A DNA stretch of 64,000 nucleotides, taken from contig NZ_JABMLK010000002.1 of NCBI RefSeq assembly GCF_013394855.1, forward strand, positions 682,001 to 746,000, given 5' to 3'. Below are positions 44,830 through 54,293 of this stretch, in pieces. This DNA comes from Limnobaculum xujianqingii. GTDB taxonomy: Bacteria > Pseudomonadota > Gammaproteobacteria > Enterobacterales > Enterobacteriaceae. The notes beneath the pieces were generated by a model. That model saw only the letters and a list, made by a program, of their open reading frames with translations, did not search any database and was not told the DNA's origin. A program made the translations under genes and the position numbers. Numbering within the stretch: position 1 is the first letter of the stretch; every line of letters starts with the position of its first letter.

Positions 44830-45432
44830 TTATTTACCCATCTCCCCTTTAGGCTTAACCTCCGTAGTCCCTTTTAACCGAGGACGATTAGCTTCCATCT
44901 GTTCTAAAGGCATAACTTTCCGCATGGATAGCAGAGATCGGGAAGCGAGATCCTGATATTCCAATGTATTCAGTTGCTTCCAGTGGAGTTCATCATCTGA
45001 AACGTCACGCACGTATTTTGCCGGTATCCCCATTAATAACTGCCTGTTCTTGCCAATGAACCCTGCTTTAACAAAGCTCATTGCACCAATAATACTTTCC
45101 TCACCGATAATTGCTCCGTCCATAATGACGCTATTCATTCCAACCAGGGCATCACGACCAATGATACAGCCATGCAATATGGCGCCATGTCCAATATGAC
45201 CAGATGAATGAACGATGGTATCTCTGTCGCAATAGCCGTGCATAGTGCAGCTATCCTGAAGATTAGAGCCTTTTTCCAGAATCAGCCGTCCATAGTCTCC
45301 ACGCAAGGAAGCGTGAGGGCCAATATAAACCCCTTCACCGACAATTACATCGCCAATAAGCACTGCACTAGGGTGTACATAGGCAGTGGGATGAACAACA
45401 GGTATTAATCCTTCAAATGAATAAAAACTCAC
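44830..45432 (-). CDS. caiE: Hexapeptide-repeat acyltransferase/carbonic-anhydrase-like protein, CaiE type
   Basis: The 200-aa product closely resembles CaiE (and the related PaaY): [24 protein letters not shown] at the start, left-handed beta-helix hexapeptides with GDYGRL and [27 protein letters not shown] with the His ligands, and the tail [15 protein letters not shown] ending [11 protein letters not shown]. The start is GTG at 45432 with AGGAG upstream. CaiE belongs to carnitine metabolism in E. coli, but no caiABCDT genes are nearby. It may therefore be an isolated hexapeptide protein with a coenzyme-A ester related role. It sits between the Rhs region and tRNA-Arg. Confidence 0.85.
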   Translation of the reverse strand: MSFYSFEGLIPVVHPTAYVHPSAVLIGDVIVGEGVYIGPHASLRGDYGRLILEKGSNLQDSCTMHGYCDRDTIVHSSGHIGHGAILHGCIIGRDALVGMNSVIMDGAIIGEESIIGAMSFVKAGFIGKNRQLLMGIPAKYVRDVSDDELHWKQLNTLEYQDLASRSLLSMRKVMPLEQMEANRPRLKGTTEVKPKGEMGK

Positions 45433-45592
45433 TGGAGCTCCTGATGGCCTGAATTTTTGATAGCGTTTAGCATCAATAAAGGGAGGTTTAATAGTATAGA
45501 AATAAGTAAGTTATATAAGAAAGGCGTTCAATATTGGTGAGTTGTATAGCATTAATAAGTAGGAAGAGGGGCGGTATTAATAATCGTCTGAA

Positions 45593-45667
45593 TGGCGTCC
45601 CCGACAGGAATCGAACCTGTAACTAGCCCTTAGGAGGGGCTCATTATATCCATTTAACTACGGGGAC
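45593..45667 (-). tRNA. argW: tRNA-Arg (anticodon CCT)
   Basis: On the minus strand a full cloverleaf is visible: acceptor GTCCCCG/CGGGGAC, discriminator G and encoded CCA; D arm AGTTAAATGGATATAAT; anticodon loop CTCCTAA with CCT; T arm CAGGTTCGATTCCTG. The sequence is nearly that of E. coli argW, which also lies near mlaA and fadL. argW is a known integration site for prophages in enteric bacteria. No integrase gene is present next to it here. Confidence 0.96.
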
Positions 45668-45682
45668 TTATGCAGCGGCAGC

Positions 45683-45688
45683 AGTATA
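45683..45688 (-). promoter_or_regulatory. -10 element of the argW promoter
   Basis: On the minus strand TATACT stands 15 nt upstream of the tRNA, followed by a GC-rich discriminator (GCTGCCGC) typical of stringently controlled stable-RNA promoters. The -35 element is weak (CTGAAT at 17-nt spacing). Confidence 0.5.
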
Positions 45689-45975
45689 CCTATTTTTATT
45701 CAGAGATTCAGCACTGTTGAGTGCGTTTGGTTAATTAGTGACAGGTTAGTCGAATTTTAGTTCCAGCCTGACTGAAATTGCTATTTAGCATTTTATTCTC
45801 CTATTTCTGCAATTGGTGGTTTTTAGATGTAGTTCACATTCTTCTGAGTTTCCTATTCAGTGTTTGATCTGAGGCCGTATTTTACCCACAATTAGGTAGC
45901 TAACCGCTAGGTGCGAAGCTACGAGCCGCTAAAAGGCTGTGATATGATAAAGCCAATTTTTACCAATTGAGAGTT
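45689..45975. other. Intergenic region between argW and ccmA
   Basis: No gene is seen. The region holds the upstream part of the argW promoter on the minus side and must hold the ccm promoter on the plus side. GTAGC at about 45896 and GCTAC at about 45917 form a small inverted repeat shortly before ccmA. A clear FNR or NarP site was not found by eye. Confidence 0.4.
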
Positions 45976-46614
45976 ATGTGTAATACGATGCTGGAAGCGC
46001 AAGGACTGAATTGTATTCGTGATGAAAGAGCCCTGTTTACCGGGCTGAGTTTTGCTATTCATCCCGGAGAGCTGGTCCAGATTGAAGGGCCTAACGGTGC
46101 AGGGAAAACCAGCCTGTTACGCATTCTTGCAGGATTAGCCAGCAGTGATGGTGGTGATATCCTCTGGCAAGGGGAATCAACACGCCGTAATCGCGATCGT
46201 TACAATCATTCTCTTCTCTATATTGGTCATCAGGCAGGCGTTAAAGCGGTATTAACGCCGTTTGAAAACCTTTCATTCTTTCAGAAATCTTCCGGTAAAA
46301 AAGATCCCGATGCCATCTGGAGTGCGTTATCACAAGTTGGTCTGGTAGGGTACGAAGATGTGCCAGTAGCACAGCTTTCTGCCGGTCAGCATCGTCGTGT
46401 TGCCCTGGCGCGCTTGTGGTTGAGTGATGCACCACTGTGGATTCTGGATGAACCATTAACCGCTATCGATAAGCAAGGTGTAGAGCATTTAACTCATCTG
46501 TTTGAGCAACATGCAGAAAAGGGCGGTATTGTGATATTGACGACCCATCAGGATATGATGAGTACCCGTTGCCCGATTCGTAAAATAAAGCTTGATGGCG
46601 GGGTGTGGCGCTGA
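45976..46614 (+). CDS. ccmA: Cytochrome c maturation ABC transporter ATPase CcmA
   Basis: CcmA is the ATPase of the CcmABCD complex, which releases holo-CcmE. It has Walker [10 protein letters not shown] (about residue 36), ABC signature [14 protein letters not shown], Walker B LWILDEP and the switch His in LTTHQ. I used the ATG at 45976 (212 aa); the ATG at 45988 (MLEAQGL) aligns best with E. coli and is equally possible, and a TTG exists at 45967. It starts the complete ccm operon and shares bases with the ccmB start (TGATG). Confidence 0.95.
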   Translation: MCNTMLEAQGLNCIRDERALFTGLSFAIHPGELVQIEGPNGAGKTSLLRILAGLASSDGGDILWQGESTRRNRDRYNHSLLYIGHQAGVKAVLTPFENLSFFQKSSGKKDPDAIWSALSQVGLVGYEDVPVAQLSAGQHRRVALARLWLSDAPLWILDEPLTAIDKQGVEHLTHLFEQHAEKGGIVILTTHQDMMSTRCPIRKIKLDGGVWR

Positions 46615-47273
46615 TGTTTATTTCGATTTTGCACCGCGAGTTGAAAATTGCTTTTCGCAGGGGCTCTGAAATTATTAACCCGCTGTGGTTCTTTTTAATT
46701 GTGGTAACTCTGTTCCCATTAAGCATTGGACCTGAGCCACAGCTGCTATCCCGTATTGCTCCGGGAGTTGTTTGGGTTGCAGCGCTACTGGCTTCACTAC
46801 TCTCGCTGGAACGATTACTAAGAGATGATTTTTTGGATGGTTCACTGGAGCAACTGATGTTGTTGCCGGTACCTTTGCCGCTGACTATTCTGGCAAAAGT
46901 ATGTGCTCACTGGCTGTTAACCGGCTTACCATTACTGATTTTATCGCCACTGATGGCGCTGTTATTGTCGTTTGATTATGCAACCTGGAAAGCGGTGGTG
47001 CTGACCCTATTGTTAGGAACACCGACACTAAGCTTTATTGGTGCAATTGGTGTATCGTTAACTGTTGGCCTGCGTAAAGGCGGGGTTTTACTGAGCTTAC
47101 TGATACTGCCGTTATATATTCCGGTATTGATTTTTGCGACCTCGGCGATTGATGCCGCATCGATGTCGCTGCCTATCAATGGTTATTTAGCCATTTTAGG
47201 CGCTATTTTAGCAGGAACCGCGACGTTAGCACCTTTTGCCGCTTCAGCCGCTTTACGGGTAAGTGTGCAATAA
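46614..47273 (+). CDS. ccmB: Haem exporter-like membrane subunit CcmB
   Basis: The 219-aa product (220 in E. coli) is a hydrophobic protein with about six membrane helices. It begins [31 protein letters not shown] and includes DDFLDGSLEQLMLLP near residue 80. It is the membrane partner of CcmA. The start ATG overlaps the ccmA TGA. About 60 nt separate it from ccmC. Confidence 0.95.
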   Translation: MFISILHRELKIAFRRGSEIINPLWFFLIVVTLFPLSIGPEPQLLSRIAPGVVWVAALLASLLSLERLLRDDFLDGSLEQLMLLPVPLPLTILAKVCAHWLLTGLPLLILSPLMALLLSFDYATWKAVVLTLLLGTPTLSFIGAIGVSLTVGLRKGGVLLSLLILPLYIPVLIFATSAIDAASMSLPINGYLAILGAILAGTATLAPFAASAALRVSVQ

Positions 47274-47333
47274 CAAACATAATAGTTATTAACTGATTAT
47301 TTTAATTACAACCAAGTGTGAGCATAAACAACT

Positions 47334-48071
47334 ATGTGGAAGTGGCTGCATTCCCTCGCGAAACCCGAGACGCTATATCGTCTTTGCGGTAGATTTATTC
47401 CCTGGCTGGCAATAGCCGGTATCATTAGTTTATCTGCTGGCTGGATATGGGGATTTGGCTTTGCCCCGTCGGACTACCAGCAGGGTGACAGCTTCCGGAT
47501 TATCTATATCCATGTGCCAGCTGCTATCTGGTCGATGGGGATATACGGTTCCATGGCCATCGCCGCATTTATTGGCCTGATATGGCAAATGAAATCGGCG
47601 GATATGGTGGCTTCAGCAATGGCACCGGTGGGAGCTGTGTTTACCTTTATCGCATTAGCTACCGGTTCCGCATGGGGAAAACCAATGTGGGGAACGTGGT
47701 GGGTATGGGATGCTCGCCTGACGTCTGAACTGGTTCTGCTGTTTTTGTACCTTGGTGCTATTGCGCTGTATAACGCCTTTGATGACAGGCGTCTGGCAGG
47801 AAGAGCAGCAGGTATTCTGGTACTGGTTGGCGTAGTGAATTTACCGATTATCCATTTCTCAGTGGAGTGGTGGAATACCCTGCATCAGGGTTCAACCAAT
47901 ATGCAGCAAACCGTTGACCCAAGCATGAGAACGCCACTAAGACTCTCTATCTTTGGTTATCTCTTCTTCTTCATTACTTTAACCCTGATGCGGTTACGTA
48001 ATTTAATTCTTATTCATGACCGCCAGAAACCTTGGGTTGAGTCACTGGTTAGTAAGGGGGCAGGCAAATGA
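47334..48071 (+). CDS. ccmC: Haem-handling protein CcmC
   Basis: The 245-aa inner-membrane protein has six membrane helices and the tryptophan-rich WWD motif WGTWWVWDARLTSELVLL at about residue 120. It also carries conserved His residues in the loops (IYIHVPAAIWS and FSVEWWNTLHQGS). CcmC places haem on CcmE. The length equals that of E. coli CcmC. It overlaps ccmD by 4 nt. Confidence 0.97.
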   Translation: MWKWLHSLAKPETLYRLCGRFIPWLAIAGIISLSAGWIWGFGFAPSDYQQGDSFRIIYIHVPAAIWSMGIYGSMAIAAFIGLIWQMKSADMVASAMAPVGAVFTFIALATGSAWGKPMWGTWWVWDARLTSELVLLFLYLGAIALYNAFDDRRLAGRAAGILVLVGVVNLPIIHFSVEWWNTLHQGSTNMQQTVDPSMRTPLRLSIFGYLFFFITLTLMRLRNLILIHDRQKPWVESLVSKGAGK

Positions 48072-48283
48072 CACCGGCATTTTCTTCATGGCAGGAATTT
48101 TTTGCAATGGGTGGTTATGGCTTTTTTGTCTGGCTGGCCGTAGCGGCAACGGTGATCCCACTACTGGCTCTGGTCTGGCATACCCGCTGGCAACGGAAAC
48201 AATTACTAACGGAAATTCAACGCCGTAAATCTCGTGAAGCCCGAATCGAAAATGCGAAGAGTAAGCAGGAGACAAGCCTATGA
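48068..48283 (+). CDS. ccmD: Small membrane protein CcmD
   Basis: The 71-aa protein has one membrane helix ([20 protein letters not shown], about 19-38) preceded by [13 protein letters not shown], the CcmD signature, and a basic cytoplasmic tail. It is needed to release holo-CcmE from the CcmABC complex. Both ends overlap neighbouring genes by 4 nt. Confidence 0.95.
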   Translation: MTPAFSSWQEFFAMGGYGFFVWLAVAATVIPLLALVWHTRWQRKQLLTEIQRRKSREARIENAKSKQETSL

Positions 48284-48777
48284 ATCCGCGTCGTAAGAAC
48301 CGAATGTATCTGGCGATTGCCGTATTGGTTGGAATGGCGGTAACGATTTCACTGGTGCTGTATGCCCTGCGTTCTAATATCGACCTGTTTTACACCCCGG
48401 GTGAAATCGTCTACGGTAAAGGTGAAGATAAAATTAAACCTGAACCGGGGCAGCGGTTACGTATTGGCGGAATGGTGATGACAGGATCGGTGAAACGCGA
48501 TCCTGAATCTCTGAAAGTCAGCTTTAAAGTTTATGATGCCCGTGCTGCAATTGACGTTCACTACGAAGGTATTCTGCCAGACCTGTTCCGTGAAGAACAA
48601 AGCGTAGTTGCTCAGGGTGTATTTGAAGAGAACAATGTGATTAATGCTAAAGAAGTATTAGCCAAGCATGATGAAAATTACATGCCGCCAGAAGTGGAAG
48701 AGGCGATGAAAGATAATCATCACCGTCCTGAAGCCGATTATAAAGATAAACCCGCGGCTCAGGGGAATGCTAAATGA
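48280..48777 (+). CDS. ccmE: Periplasmic haem chaperone CcmE
   Basis: The 165-aa product has an N-terminal anchor helix ([21 protein letters not shown]) and an OB-fold domain ([15 protein letters not shown], then [34 protein letters not shown] end). The His in AKHDENY binds haem covalently. The C-terminal tail is charged. It overlaps ccmD and ccmF by 4 nt each. Confidence 0.97.
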   Translation: MNPRRKNRMYLAIAVLVGMAVTISLVLYALRSNIDLFYTPGEIVYGKGEDKIKPEPGQRLRIGGMVMTGSVKRDPESLKVSFKVYDARAAIDVHYEGILPDLFREEQSVVAQGVFEENNVINAKEVLAKHDENYMPPEVEEAMKDNHHRPEADYKDKPAAQGNAK

Positions 48778-50735
48778 TACCTGAGATTGGAAATTTTGCG
48801 CTGGCGTTGGCAACTGCTCTGGCGCTGCTATTAAGCATCTATCCGTTATTGGGTGCTTATAAACAAGATGCGCGAATGATGGCCGTTTCCCGGCCATTAA
48901 CCTATGGGTTACTGGCTACCACCATGCTGGCTTTTGGTTGTCTGGTATATGCCTTTATTATTAATGATTTCAGTGTTATCTACGTAGCAACAAATTCCAA
49001 CAGCCAGCTTCCGGTTTATTTCCGCATGGCGGCCGTTTGGGGGGCTCACGAAGGTTCTCTGCTGTTATGGATCGTTTTGCTTTCATTATGGACCGGTGCT
49101 GTTGCACTCTTCAGTAGCAAAATGCCGTTGGATGCCGTAGCCAGAGTGCTGTCGGTGTTAGGGATGATTAACGTTGGCTTCCTGCTGTTTGTTATTCTGA
49201 CCTCTAATCCATTTACTCGTACTTTACCGATGTTCCCGATTGATGGACGCGACCTGAATCCGCTGTTGCAGGACGTAGGTCTGATCTTCCATCCACCGTT
49301 GTTATATATGGGATATGTCGGTTTCTCGGTAGCTTTTGCATTTGCTATCTCTTCTCTGATGGTTGGTCGTTTAGATACAGCATGGGCTCGCTGGTCTCGC
49401 CCGTGGACCACCGCAGCATGGATTTTTCTGACGCTGGGTATCGCGCTGGGATCTTACTGGGCTTATTATGAGTTAGGTTGGGGTGGATGGTGGTTCTGGG
49501 ATCCGGTTGAAAATGCGTCATTGATGCCATGGATTACCGGCACAGCATTAATGCATTCACTTGCCGTAACGGAAAAACGAGGCACTTTCAAAGCCTGGAC
49601 CGTATTACTGGCGATTGTTTCGTTCTCCCTGTGTTTGTTAGGCACTTTCCTGGTGCGTTCAGGTATTCTGGTTTCCGTTCACTCCTTTGCTTCGGATCCG
49701 GCGCGCGGTATGTTTATTCTGGCGTTCCTGGTTGTAGTAATTGGTGGATCTTTACTGTTGTACGCAGTAAATGGTGCGCGAGTCAGTAAGACCAAGGCTC
49801 GCCACGAGTTCTTCTCCCGTGAGTCTTTCCTGCTGGGTAACAATATTCTGCTGATGGCGGCAATGCTGGTAGTTCTGCTCGGCACGCTATTACCATTAGT
49901 GCATAAACAATTAGGATTAGGTTCAATCTCTGTTGGTGCACCATTCTTTGATTCAATGTTTATCTGGCTGATGGTGCCGTTCTCCCTGTTATTGGGTGTC
50001 GCACCGTTGGTTCGCTGGCGTCGTGATGAACCATCAAAGCTGCTAAAACGCCTGATTGTTGCTCTGATTATTACACTGATAGCTTCATTTACCTTACCGT
50101 GGCTATTGCAGGATCAGATTGTCGCTATGACGGTATTGGGCCTGATGATGTCCATCTGGGTAGTCGTGCTGACCGTGATGGAGCTGCATGAGCGAGCCAC
50201 TCATCGTCATGGTTTCATTAAAGGCTTAACTCAACTTTCCCGTAGCCACTGGGGAATGGTGATTGCTCATCTCGGCATGGCCGTTACGGTATTCGGTATT
50301 GCTTTTAGCCAGAACTATAGTGTGGAACGAGATGTGCGCATGAAAGATGGTGATAGCATCATGATTCACGATTATAAGTTCACTTTCCGTGATGTTCGTG
50401 AAATCTCCGGACCAAACTATACCGGTGGTGCCGGTGAGTTGGAAATCACGCGTAAAGGTAAACCTGAAGCAACGTTACACGCTGAAAAACGCTACTACAA
50501 AGTTGCAGGTAGCATGATGACTGAAGCTGCTATTGATGGTGGTATCACCCGCGATTTATATGCCGCATTGGGTGAGCAGCTTAATGATGGTGCCTGGGCA
50601 GTTCGAATCTATTACAAACCGTTTATTCGCTGGATTTGGTTTGGTGGCTTGTTTATGGCGTTTGGCGGTCTGCTGTGTATTCTCGACCCACGTTATCGGA
50701 TTAAAAAATCATTAGCCCGTGAGGAGACAGTATGA
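48774..50735 (+). CDS. ccmF: Haem lyase subunit CcmF
   Basis: CcmF is the large membrane part of the CcmFH haem ligation complex. The 653-aa product has many membrane helices and the WWD motif [18 protein letters not shown] at about residue 235. The conserved His positions are also visible ([27 protein letters not shown] and [16 protein letters not shown]). The size fits the family. It overlaps ccmE and dsbE by 4 nt. Confidence 0.97.
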   Translation: MIPEIGNFALALATALALLLSIYPLLGAYKQDARMMAVSRPLTYGLLATTMLAFGCLVYAFIINDFSVIYVATNSNSQLPVYFRMAAVWGAHEGSLLLWIVLLSLWTGAVALFSSKMPLDAVARVLSVLGMINVGFLLFVILTSNPFTRTLPMFPIDGRDLNPLLQDVGLIFHPPLLYMGYVGFSVAFAFAISSLMVGRLDTAWARWSRPWTTAAWIFLTLGIALGSYWAYYELGWGGWWFWDPVENASLMPWITGTALMHSLAVTEKRGTFKAWTVLLAIVSFSLCLLGTFLVRSGILVSVHSFASDPARGMFILAFLVVVIGGSLLLYAVNGARVSKTKARHEFFSRESFLLGNNILLMAAMLVVLLGTLLPLVHKQLGLGSISVGAPFFDSMFIWLMVPFSLLLGVAPLVRWRRDEPSKLLKRLIVALIITLIASFTLPWLLQDQIVAMTVLGLMMSIWVVVLTVMELHERATHRHGFIKGLTQLSRSHWGMVIAHLGMAVTVFGIAFSQNYSVERDVRMKDGDSIMIHDYKFTFRDVREISGPNYTGGAGELEITRKGKPEATLHAEKRYYKVAGSMMTEAAIDGGITRDLYAALGEQLNDGAWAVRIYYKPFIRWIWFGGLFMAFGGLLCILDPRYRIKKSLAREETV

Positions 50736-51286
50736 ATAAGAAGTTGCTGTTTATTCCATTAATTGTCTTTCTGGGGCTGGTGGTCGCATTTATGGTTCAG
50801 CTACAGCGTAACGCTCAGGGTGACGATCCAACCTCTCTGGAATCGGCACTGATTGGTAAGCCGGTACCAAAATTTAAGCTGGAGTCGTTGGATATCCCCG
50901 GAAAAGTCTACGATCAGGCAGCATTACATGATGGTAAACCGATGTTATTAAACGTCTGGGCAACATGGTGCCCCACCTGTTATGCCGAACATCAGTTCTT
51001 GAATAAACTATCGGCACAAGGGATCCGTGTAGTCGGCCTGAATTATAAAGATGAGCGCAATAAAGCCATCAAGTGGCTGAATGATTTGGGCAACCCTTAT
51101 GCACTAAGTTTGTATGACAACAACGGCATGCTAGGACTGGACCTCGGTGTTTATGGTGCTCCGGAAACTTTCCTGATTGATGGCGACGGTATTGTGCGCT
51201 ATCGCCATGCTGGCGATCTTAACGATCGTATTTGGGAAGAAGAAATTAAACCCCTTTGGATTAAATATCAGGGGAGCGGCTCATAA
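50732..51286 (+). CDS. ccmG: Thiol-disulfide reductase CcmG (DsbE)
   Basis: The 184-aa product is a membrane-anchored periplasmic thioredoxin: N-terminal helix LLFIPLIVFLGLVVAFMVQL, active site WATWCPTCYAEH near residue 79, cis-Pro region VYGAPETFLIDGDG. It reduces apocytochrome cysteines before haem ligation. It overlaps ccmF by 4 nt and ends at the first base of ccmH. Confidence 0.96.
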   Translation: MNKKLLFIPLIVFLGLVVAFMVQLQRNAQGDDPTSLESALIGKPVPKFKLESLDIPGKVYDQAALHDGKPMLLNVWATWCPTCYAEHQFLNKLSAQGIRVVGLNYKDERNKAIKWLNDLGNPYALSLYDNNGMLGLDLGVYGAPETFLIDGDGIVRYRHAGDLNDRIWEEEIKPLWIKYQGSGS

Positions 51287-51780
51287 TGCTTAAACGTATT
51301 TCATTTATTCTGTTCGGCCTGATGATGACCTTTGTAGCTCATGCGACCATTGATACTTATAACTTTAAGTCAGTGGAAGAAGAGCAACAGTTCCGTGAGC
51401 TGACTGGACAACTACGTTGCCCTAAATGCCAAAATAACAGCATTGCCGATTCAAATGCTCCTATAGCAACAGACATGCGAGAGAAAGTGTATGAGTTGAT
51501 GGAGCAAGGACAGTCCCGGCAGGATATCATCAACTATATGGTTGATCGTTACGGCAATTTTGTCACTTATGAACCGCCGATTACGCCAGCCACTATTTTC
51601 TTGTGGTTAGTTCCTGTGCTGTGTGTGGTAATTGGTGCTGCTGCGATTGTGATGCTTTCTCGCCGTCGTAAAGCCAGTGCTTCAGAGGCGGAGTCTGAGA
51701 CTTTATCCGAGCAAGAAAAAGCACGATTACAGCAATTATTAAGCGATAAAACGGGCGCTAAAGGCAGGAAGAAATCATGA
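51286..51780 (+). CDS. ccmH: Cytochrome c maturation protein CcmH (short, CcmL type)
   Basis: The 164-aa product has a signal peptide (ISFILFGLMMTFVAHA), the redox motif LRCPKCQNNSIADSNAPIA and one membrane helix (ATIFLWLVPVLCVVIGAAAIVML). E. coli CcmH is a fusion of this domain to a TPR domain; here the TPR part is a separate gene, ccmI, that overlaps the stop by 4 nt. Confidence 0.95.
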   Translation: MLKRISFILFGLMMTFVAHATIDTYNFKSVEEEQQFRELTGQLRCPKCQNNSIADSNAPIATDMREKVYELMEQGQSRQDIINYMVDRYGNFVTYEPPITPATIFLWLVPVLCVVIGAAAIVMLSRRRKASASEAESETLSEQEKARLQQLLSDKTGAKGRKKS

Positions 51781-52982
51781 TCGCATTTTGGCTGACAATC
51801 ATTGTATTACTGGTTATTGCTGCGGCATTACTGATCGTGCCAACGTTGGGTAAACCTGACCCTAATGCAGACACCGACCGTGACGCAATTAACAAAGCAT
51901 ATTATCAGCAGCGTCTGACCGAGTTGAGTGCAGATGAAGATCAGGGCGTTATTGGCGAACGTGACACTATGATCGCTGAATTACAACATAACCTATTGGA
52001 AGATATTCCGGATAGTGAGCGGGCCACGAAGCAGGCTCCACTTGGCAAGACGGCATTAATACCCGGCGTCTTACTGTTGGTTGTAGTATCGCTGGGGCTC
52101 TATTTTCATACCGGTGGCTTAGCTCAGGTGATGCAGTGGCAGCAGATTGTGAAGATGCTACCAGAGCTGCGTCAGAAAGCGGATAGCGGTCAACTGGTGG
52201 CAACGGAAGATATCGCCCGTTTTGGTTTGGGTTTACGTACTGAGTTGCTTTCCGATCCTGATAATGTTCGCGACTGGACAATGTTGGGCTTAGCCGGACT
52301 AAAATTGGGTGATGGTGAAATGGCATTGCAGGCTTACGAAAAAGCCTGGCAGCTGTCACCAAAAGACAGTTACATTCAGATTATCTACGCTAAGTTGTTG
52401 ACCCGTTCTAATAACCCAAATGATATTCAACAGGCCAGCGATATATTGAAAAATATCCTGAAAACGGAACCTGATAATACTGACGCGCTGTCAGCATTAG
52501 CGATGAATGCGTTTGGCCAGGGTAATTTTAATGAAGCAATTATGGCCTGGGAGAAAGTCTTAACTCTGTTACCAGCTGATGCCAAAGGTCTTGATGTTAT
52601 CAGAAGTAGCCTTGCTTATGCTAAAGCTCAGGTGACATCTAATGGCTATCGATTAGCAGTTAAACTGGCGTTATCACCAGAAATGACATCACATTTACCC
52701 GCGCAAGGAAAAGTAATGATAGCGGTACTGGATGGTGAATCTCCAATACCGGTAGCAGTTAAACAATTGCCGTTAGATAAATTTCCGTTAGAATTGGCAT
52801 TAGATGACAGTAATTCGATGATGCCAGCACGTTTACTTTCCAGCCTTAAGCAGGTGAAAGTGAAGGCTACCATTACCAGCAACGATCAGGCAGATACCCA
52901 ACGTTTGATCGGTGAAAGTGATGTTCACACATTTAGCGGTAAAGAAACTGTCGACGTGACCATTGGGCAGATTAAACAGTAA
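51777..52982 (+). CDS. ccmI: Cytochrome c biogenesis TPR protein CcmI
   Basis: The 401-aa product has two membrane helices (residues 2-22, and LIPGVLLLVVVSLGLYFHTGG near 92) and a periplasmic domain with TPR units such as MLGLAGLKLGDGEMALQAYEKAWQLSP and ALAMNAFGQGNFNEAIMAWEKVL. CcmI holds apocytochrome c for ligation. It is the last gene of the ccm operon. It is equivalent to the C-terminal part of the E. coli CcmH fusion, with an additional C-terminal domain. Confidence 0.94.
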   Translation: MIAFWLTIIVLLVIAAALLIVPTLGKPDPNADTDRDAINKAYYQQRLTELSADEDQGVIGERDTMIAELQHNLLEDIPDSERATKQAPLGKTALIPGVLLLVVVSLGLYFHTGGLAQVMQWQQIVKMLPELRQKADSGQLVATEDIARFGLGLRTELLSDPDNVRDWTMLGLAGLKLGDGEMALQAYEKAWQLSPKDSYIQIIYAKLLTRSNNPNDIQQASDILKNILKTEPDNTDALSALAMNAFGQGNFNEAIMAWEKVLTLLPADAKGLDVIRSSLAYAKAQVTSNGYRLAVKLALSPEMTSHLPAQGKVMIAVLDGESPIPVAVKQLPLDKFPLELALDDSNSMMPARLLSSLKQVKVKATITSNDQADTQRLIGESDVHTFSGKETVDVTIGQIKQ

Positions 52983-53019
52983 GTGCTGTGCTGTAAGCCT
53001 GCATATTAGGGAGAAGAGA

Positions 53020-53775
53020 ATGAAGCGCCGTCTTATCAGTATGGCACTGGCCGGAGTGATGCTAGCCGGATGTGCTAACAGCGGAAGCATGAACGAAGAT
53101 GGAACTCGTCAGGATCCGCTGGAAGGGTTTAACCGTTCCATGTTCAACTTTAACTATAAGTATATGGATCCGTATGTTGTCCGCCCTGTCGCGGTGGTAT
53201 GGCGTGACTATATGCCACAGCCTGCACGTAATGGTTTAAGTAATTTCACCAGTAACCTGGGTGAACCAGCCAGCATGGTGAACAACTTCCTGCAGGGCAA
53301 CGTTTATGATGGTTTCCGCCATTTTAACCGCTTTTTCGTGAATACCCTGTTAGGTATGGGCGGTTTTATTGATGTTGCCGGTATGTCCAATGACAAGCTG
53401 AAAAAGGGCTATAACAAAGAGTTCGGTCAGGTGCTGGGTCATTATGATGTTCCATACGGTCCTTACGCCGTATTACCTGCTTATGGCTCTGCGACCCTGC
53501 GTGATGAAGGTGGTGGCTATGTGGATTACGTTTATCCGGTGCTAAGCTGGATAACATTCTGGGGCTCTGTGGGCAAATGGACCGTTGAGGGTATTGAAAG
53601 TCGTGCTCAATTCCTCGATCAGGACCAGATGCTGGCTAATTCGCCGGATCCTTATATCTTCGTTCGTGAAGCGTACTTCCAACGTCATGATTTCCTTGCA
53701 AACGACGGTAAGGTTGATGTAGAGAAGAACCCAAATGCGGATGCATTGAAAGATCAACTGGATGATATCGATTAA
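53020..53775 (+). CDS. mlaA: Outer-membrane lipid asymmetry lipoprotein MlaA (VacJ)
   Basis: MlaA removes phospholipids from the outer leaflet of the outer membrane and hands them to MlaC. The 251-aa product (same as E. coli) has a lipoprotein signal with lipobox L-A-G-C18, then DPLEGFNRSMFNFNYKYMDPYVVRPVA, LGEPASMVNNFLQGN and VPYGPYAVLPAYGSATLRD, all MlaA signatures. The ATG at 53020 follows GGGAGAAGAG. A strong terminator follows at 53807. Confidence 0.97.
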   Translation: MKRRLISMALAGVMLAGCANSGSMNEDGTRQDPLEGFNRSMFNFNYKYMDPYVVRPVAVVWRDYMPQPARNGLSNFTSNLGEPASMVNNFLQGNVYDGFRHFNRFFVNTLLGMGGFIDVAGMSNDKLKKGYNKEFGQVLGHYDVPYGPYAVLPAYGSATLRDEGGGYVDYVYPVLSWITFWGSVGKWTVEGIESRAQFLDQDQMLANSPDPYIFVREAYFQRHDFLANDGKVDVEKNPNADALKDQLDDID

Positions 53776-53806
53776 TTATTAATATTATTGATTGAAAAAA
53801 TCTGAG

Positions 53807-53844
53807 ACCTCCGACCGACAGTGATTGTCATCGGAGGTTTTTTT
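53807..53844 (+). terminator. Intrinsic terminator of mlaA
   Basis: ACCTCCGA (53807-53814) pairs with TCGGAGGT (53831-53838), followed by seven Ts at 53838-53844. This is a classical intrinsic terminator. Confidence 0.85.
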
Positions 53845-53884
53845 ATAGGATGTTACTCGGAACTTACCGAGCAGAAGGGATGTA

Positions 53885-54235
53885 ATGATGAAGTATCTGG
53901 TGATGATTATTGCGGGATTATGTTTTACCAGTTCAGCTTTAGCCGCCTGTGCAGAAGATGAAAATGCACATTGTACATATTACAAAGCTGGGGAGTTAAA
54001 AAGCGAAAGTAGCTGCAAGGTAACAACCTGCGCAGCGACAGATGTGTATTTCTTAAGCCAGTGGGAGTGGGGCAATGGTAACCATGTTGATATACACATG
54101 GATCCGGAAACTAAAAAAGTGACATTAAATGATAAGCCAACCTACAGTTTACCTTCTGAAATTACTGGAAAAATGACCTGTTTTGGTGTTGTAGACAGTG
54201 ATGAGCTGATGTGTACTAACTCTGGCAACTTCTAA
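53885..54235 (+). CDS. Small exported Cys-rich protein of unknown function
   Basis: The 116-aa product starts with a signal peptide (MMKYLVMIIAGLCFTSSALA, cleavage probably after ALA) and has a mature part of about 96 aa with six cysteines, suggesting disulfides in the periplasm. A GAAGGGA site precedes the ATG pair at 53885/53888; either could be used. It is a single gene between the mlaA terminator and a hairpin shared with fadL. I do not recognise the family. It is absent at this place in E. coli. Confidence 0.7.
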   Translation: MMKYLVMIIAGLCFTSSALAACAEDENAHCTYYKAGELKSESSCKVTTCAATDVYFLSQWEWGNGNHVDIHMDPETKKVTLNDKPTYSLPSEITGKMTCFGVVDSDELMCTNSGNF

Positions 54236-54245
54236 GCAAAAAATA

Positions 54246-54269
54246 ACGCCACTCCTTATAGAGTGGCGT
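54246..54269. terminator. Bidirectional terminator between the Cys-rich protein gene and fadL
   Basis: ACGCCACTC (54246-54254) and GAGTGGCGT (54261-54269) form a perfect 9-bp stem between convergent genes. An A-rich stretch on the left helps termination of fadL on the minus strand. Confidence 0.75.
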
Positions 54270-54293
54270 CAGATATAGAACAGTAGGACTGAA

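Noticed and set aside
45593..45667. Prophage or integrative element at argW
   Set aside because: No integrase or phage genes next to the tRNA and no visible repeat of its 3' end within the window.
51286..52982. ccmH broken by a frameshift into two parts
   Set aside because: Separate ccmH and ccmI with a 4-nt overlap and own N-terminal membrane anchors is a normal arrangement outside E. coli.
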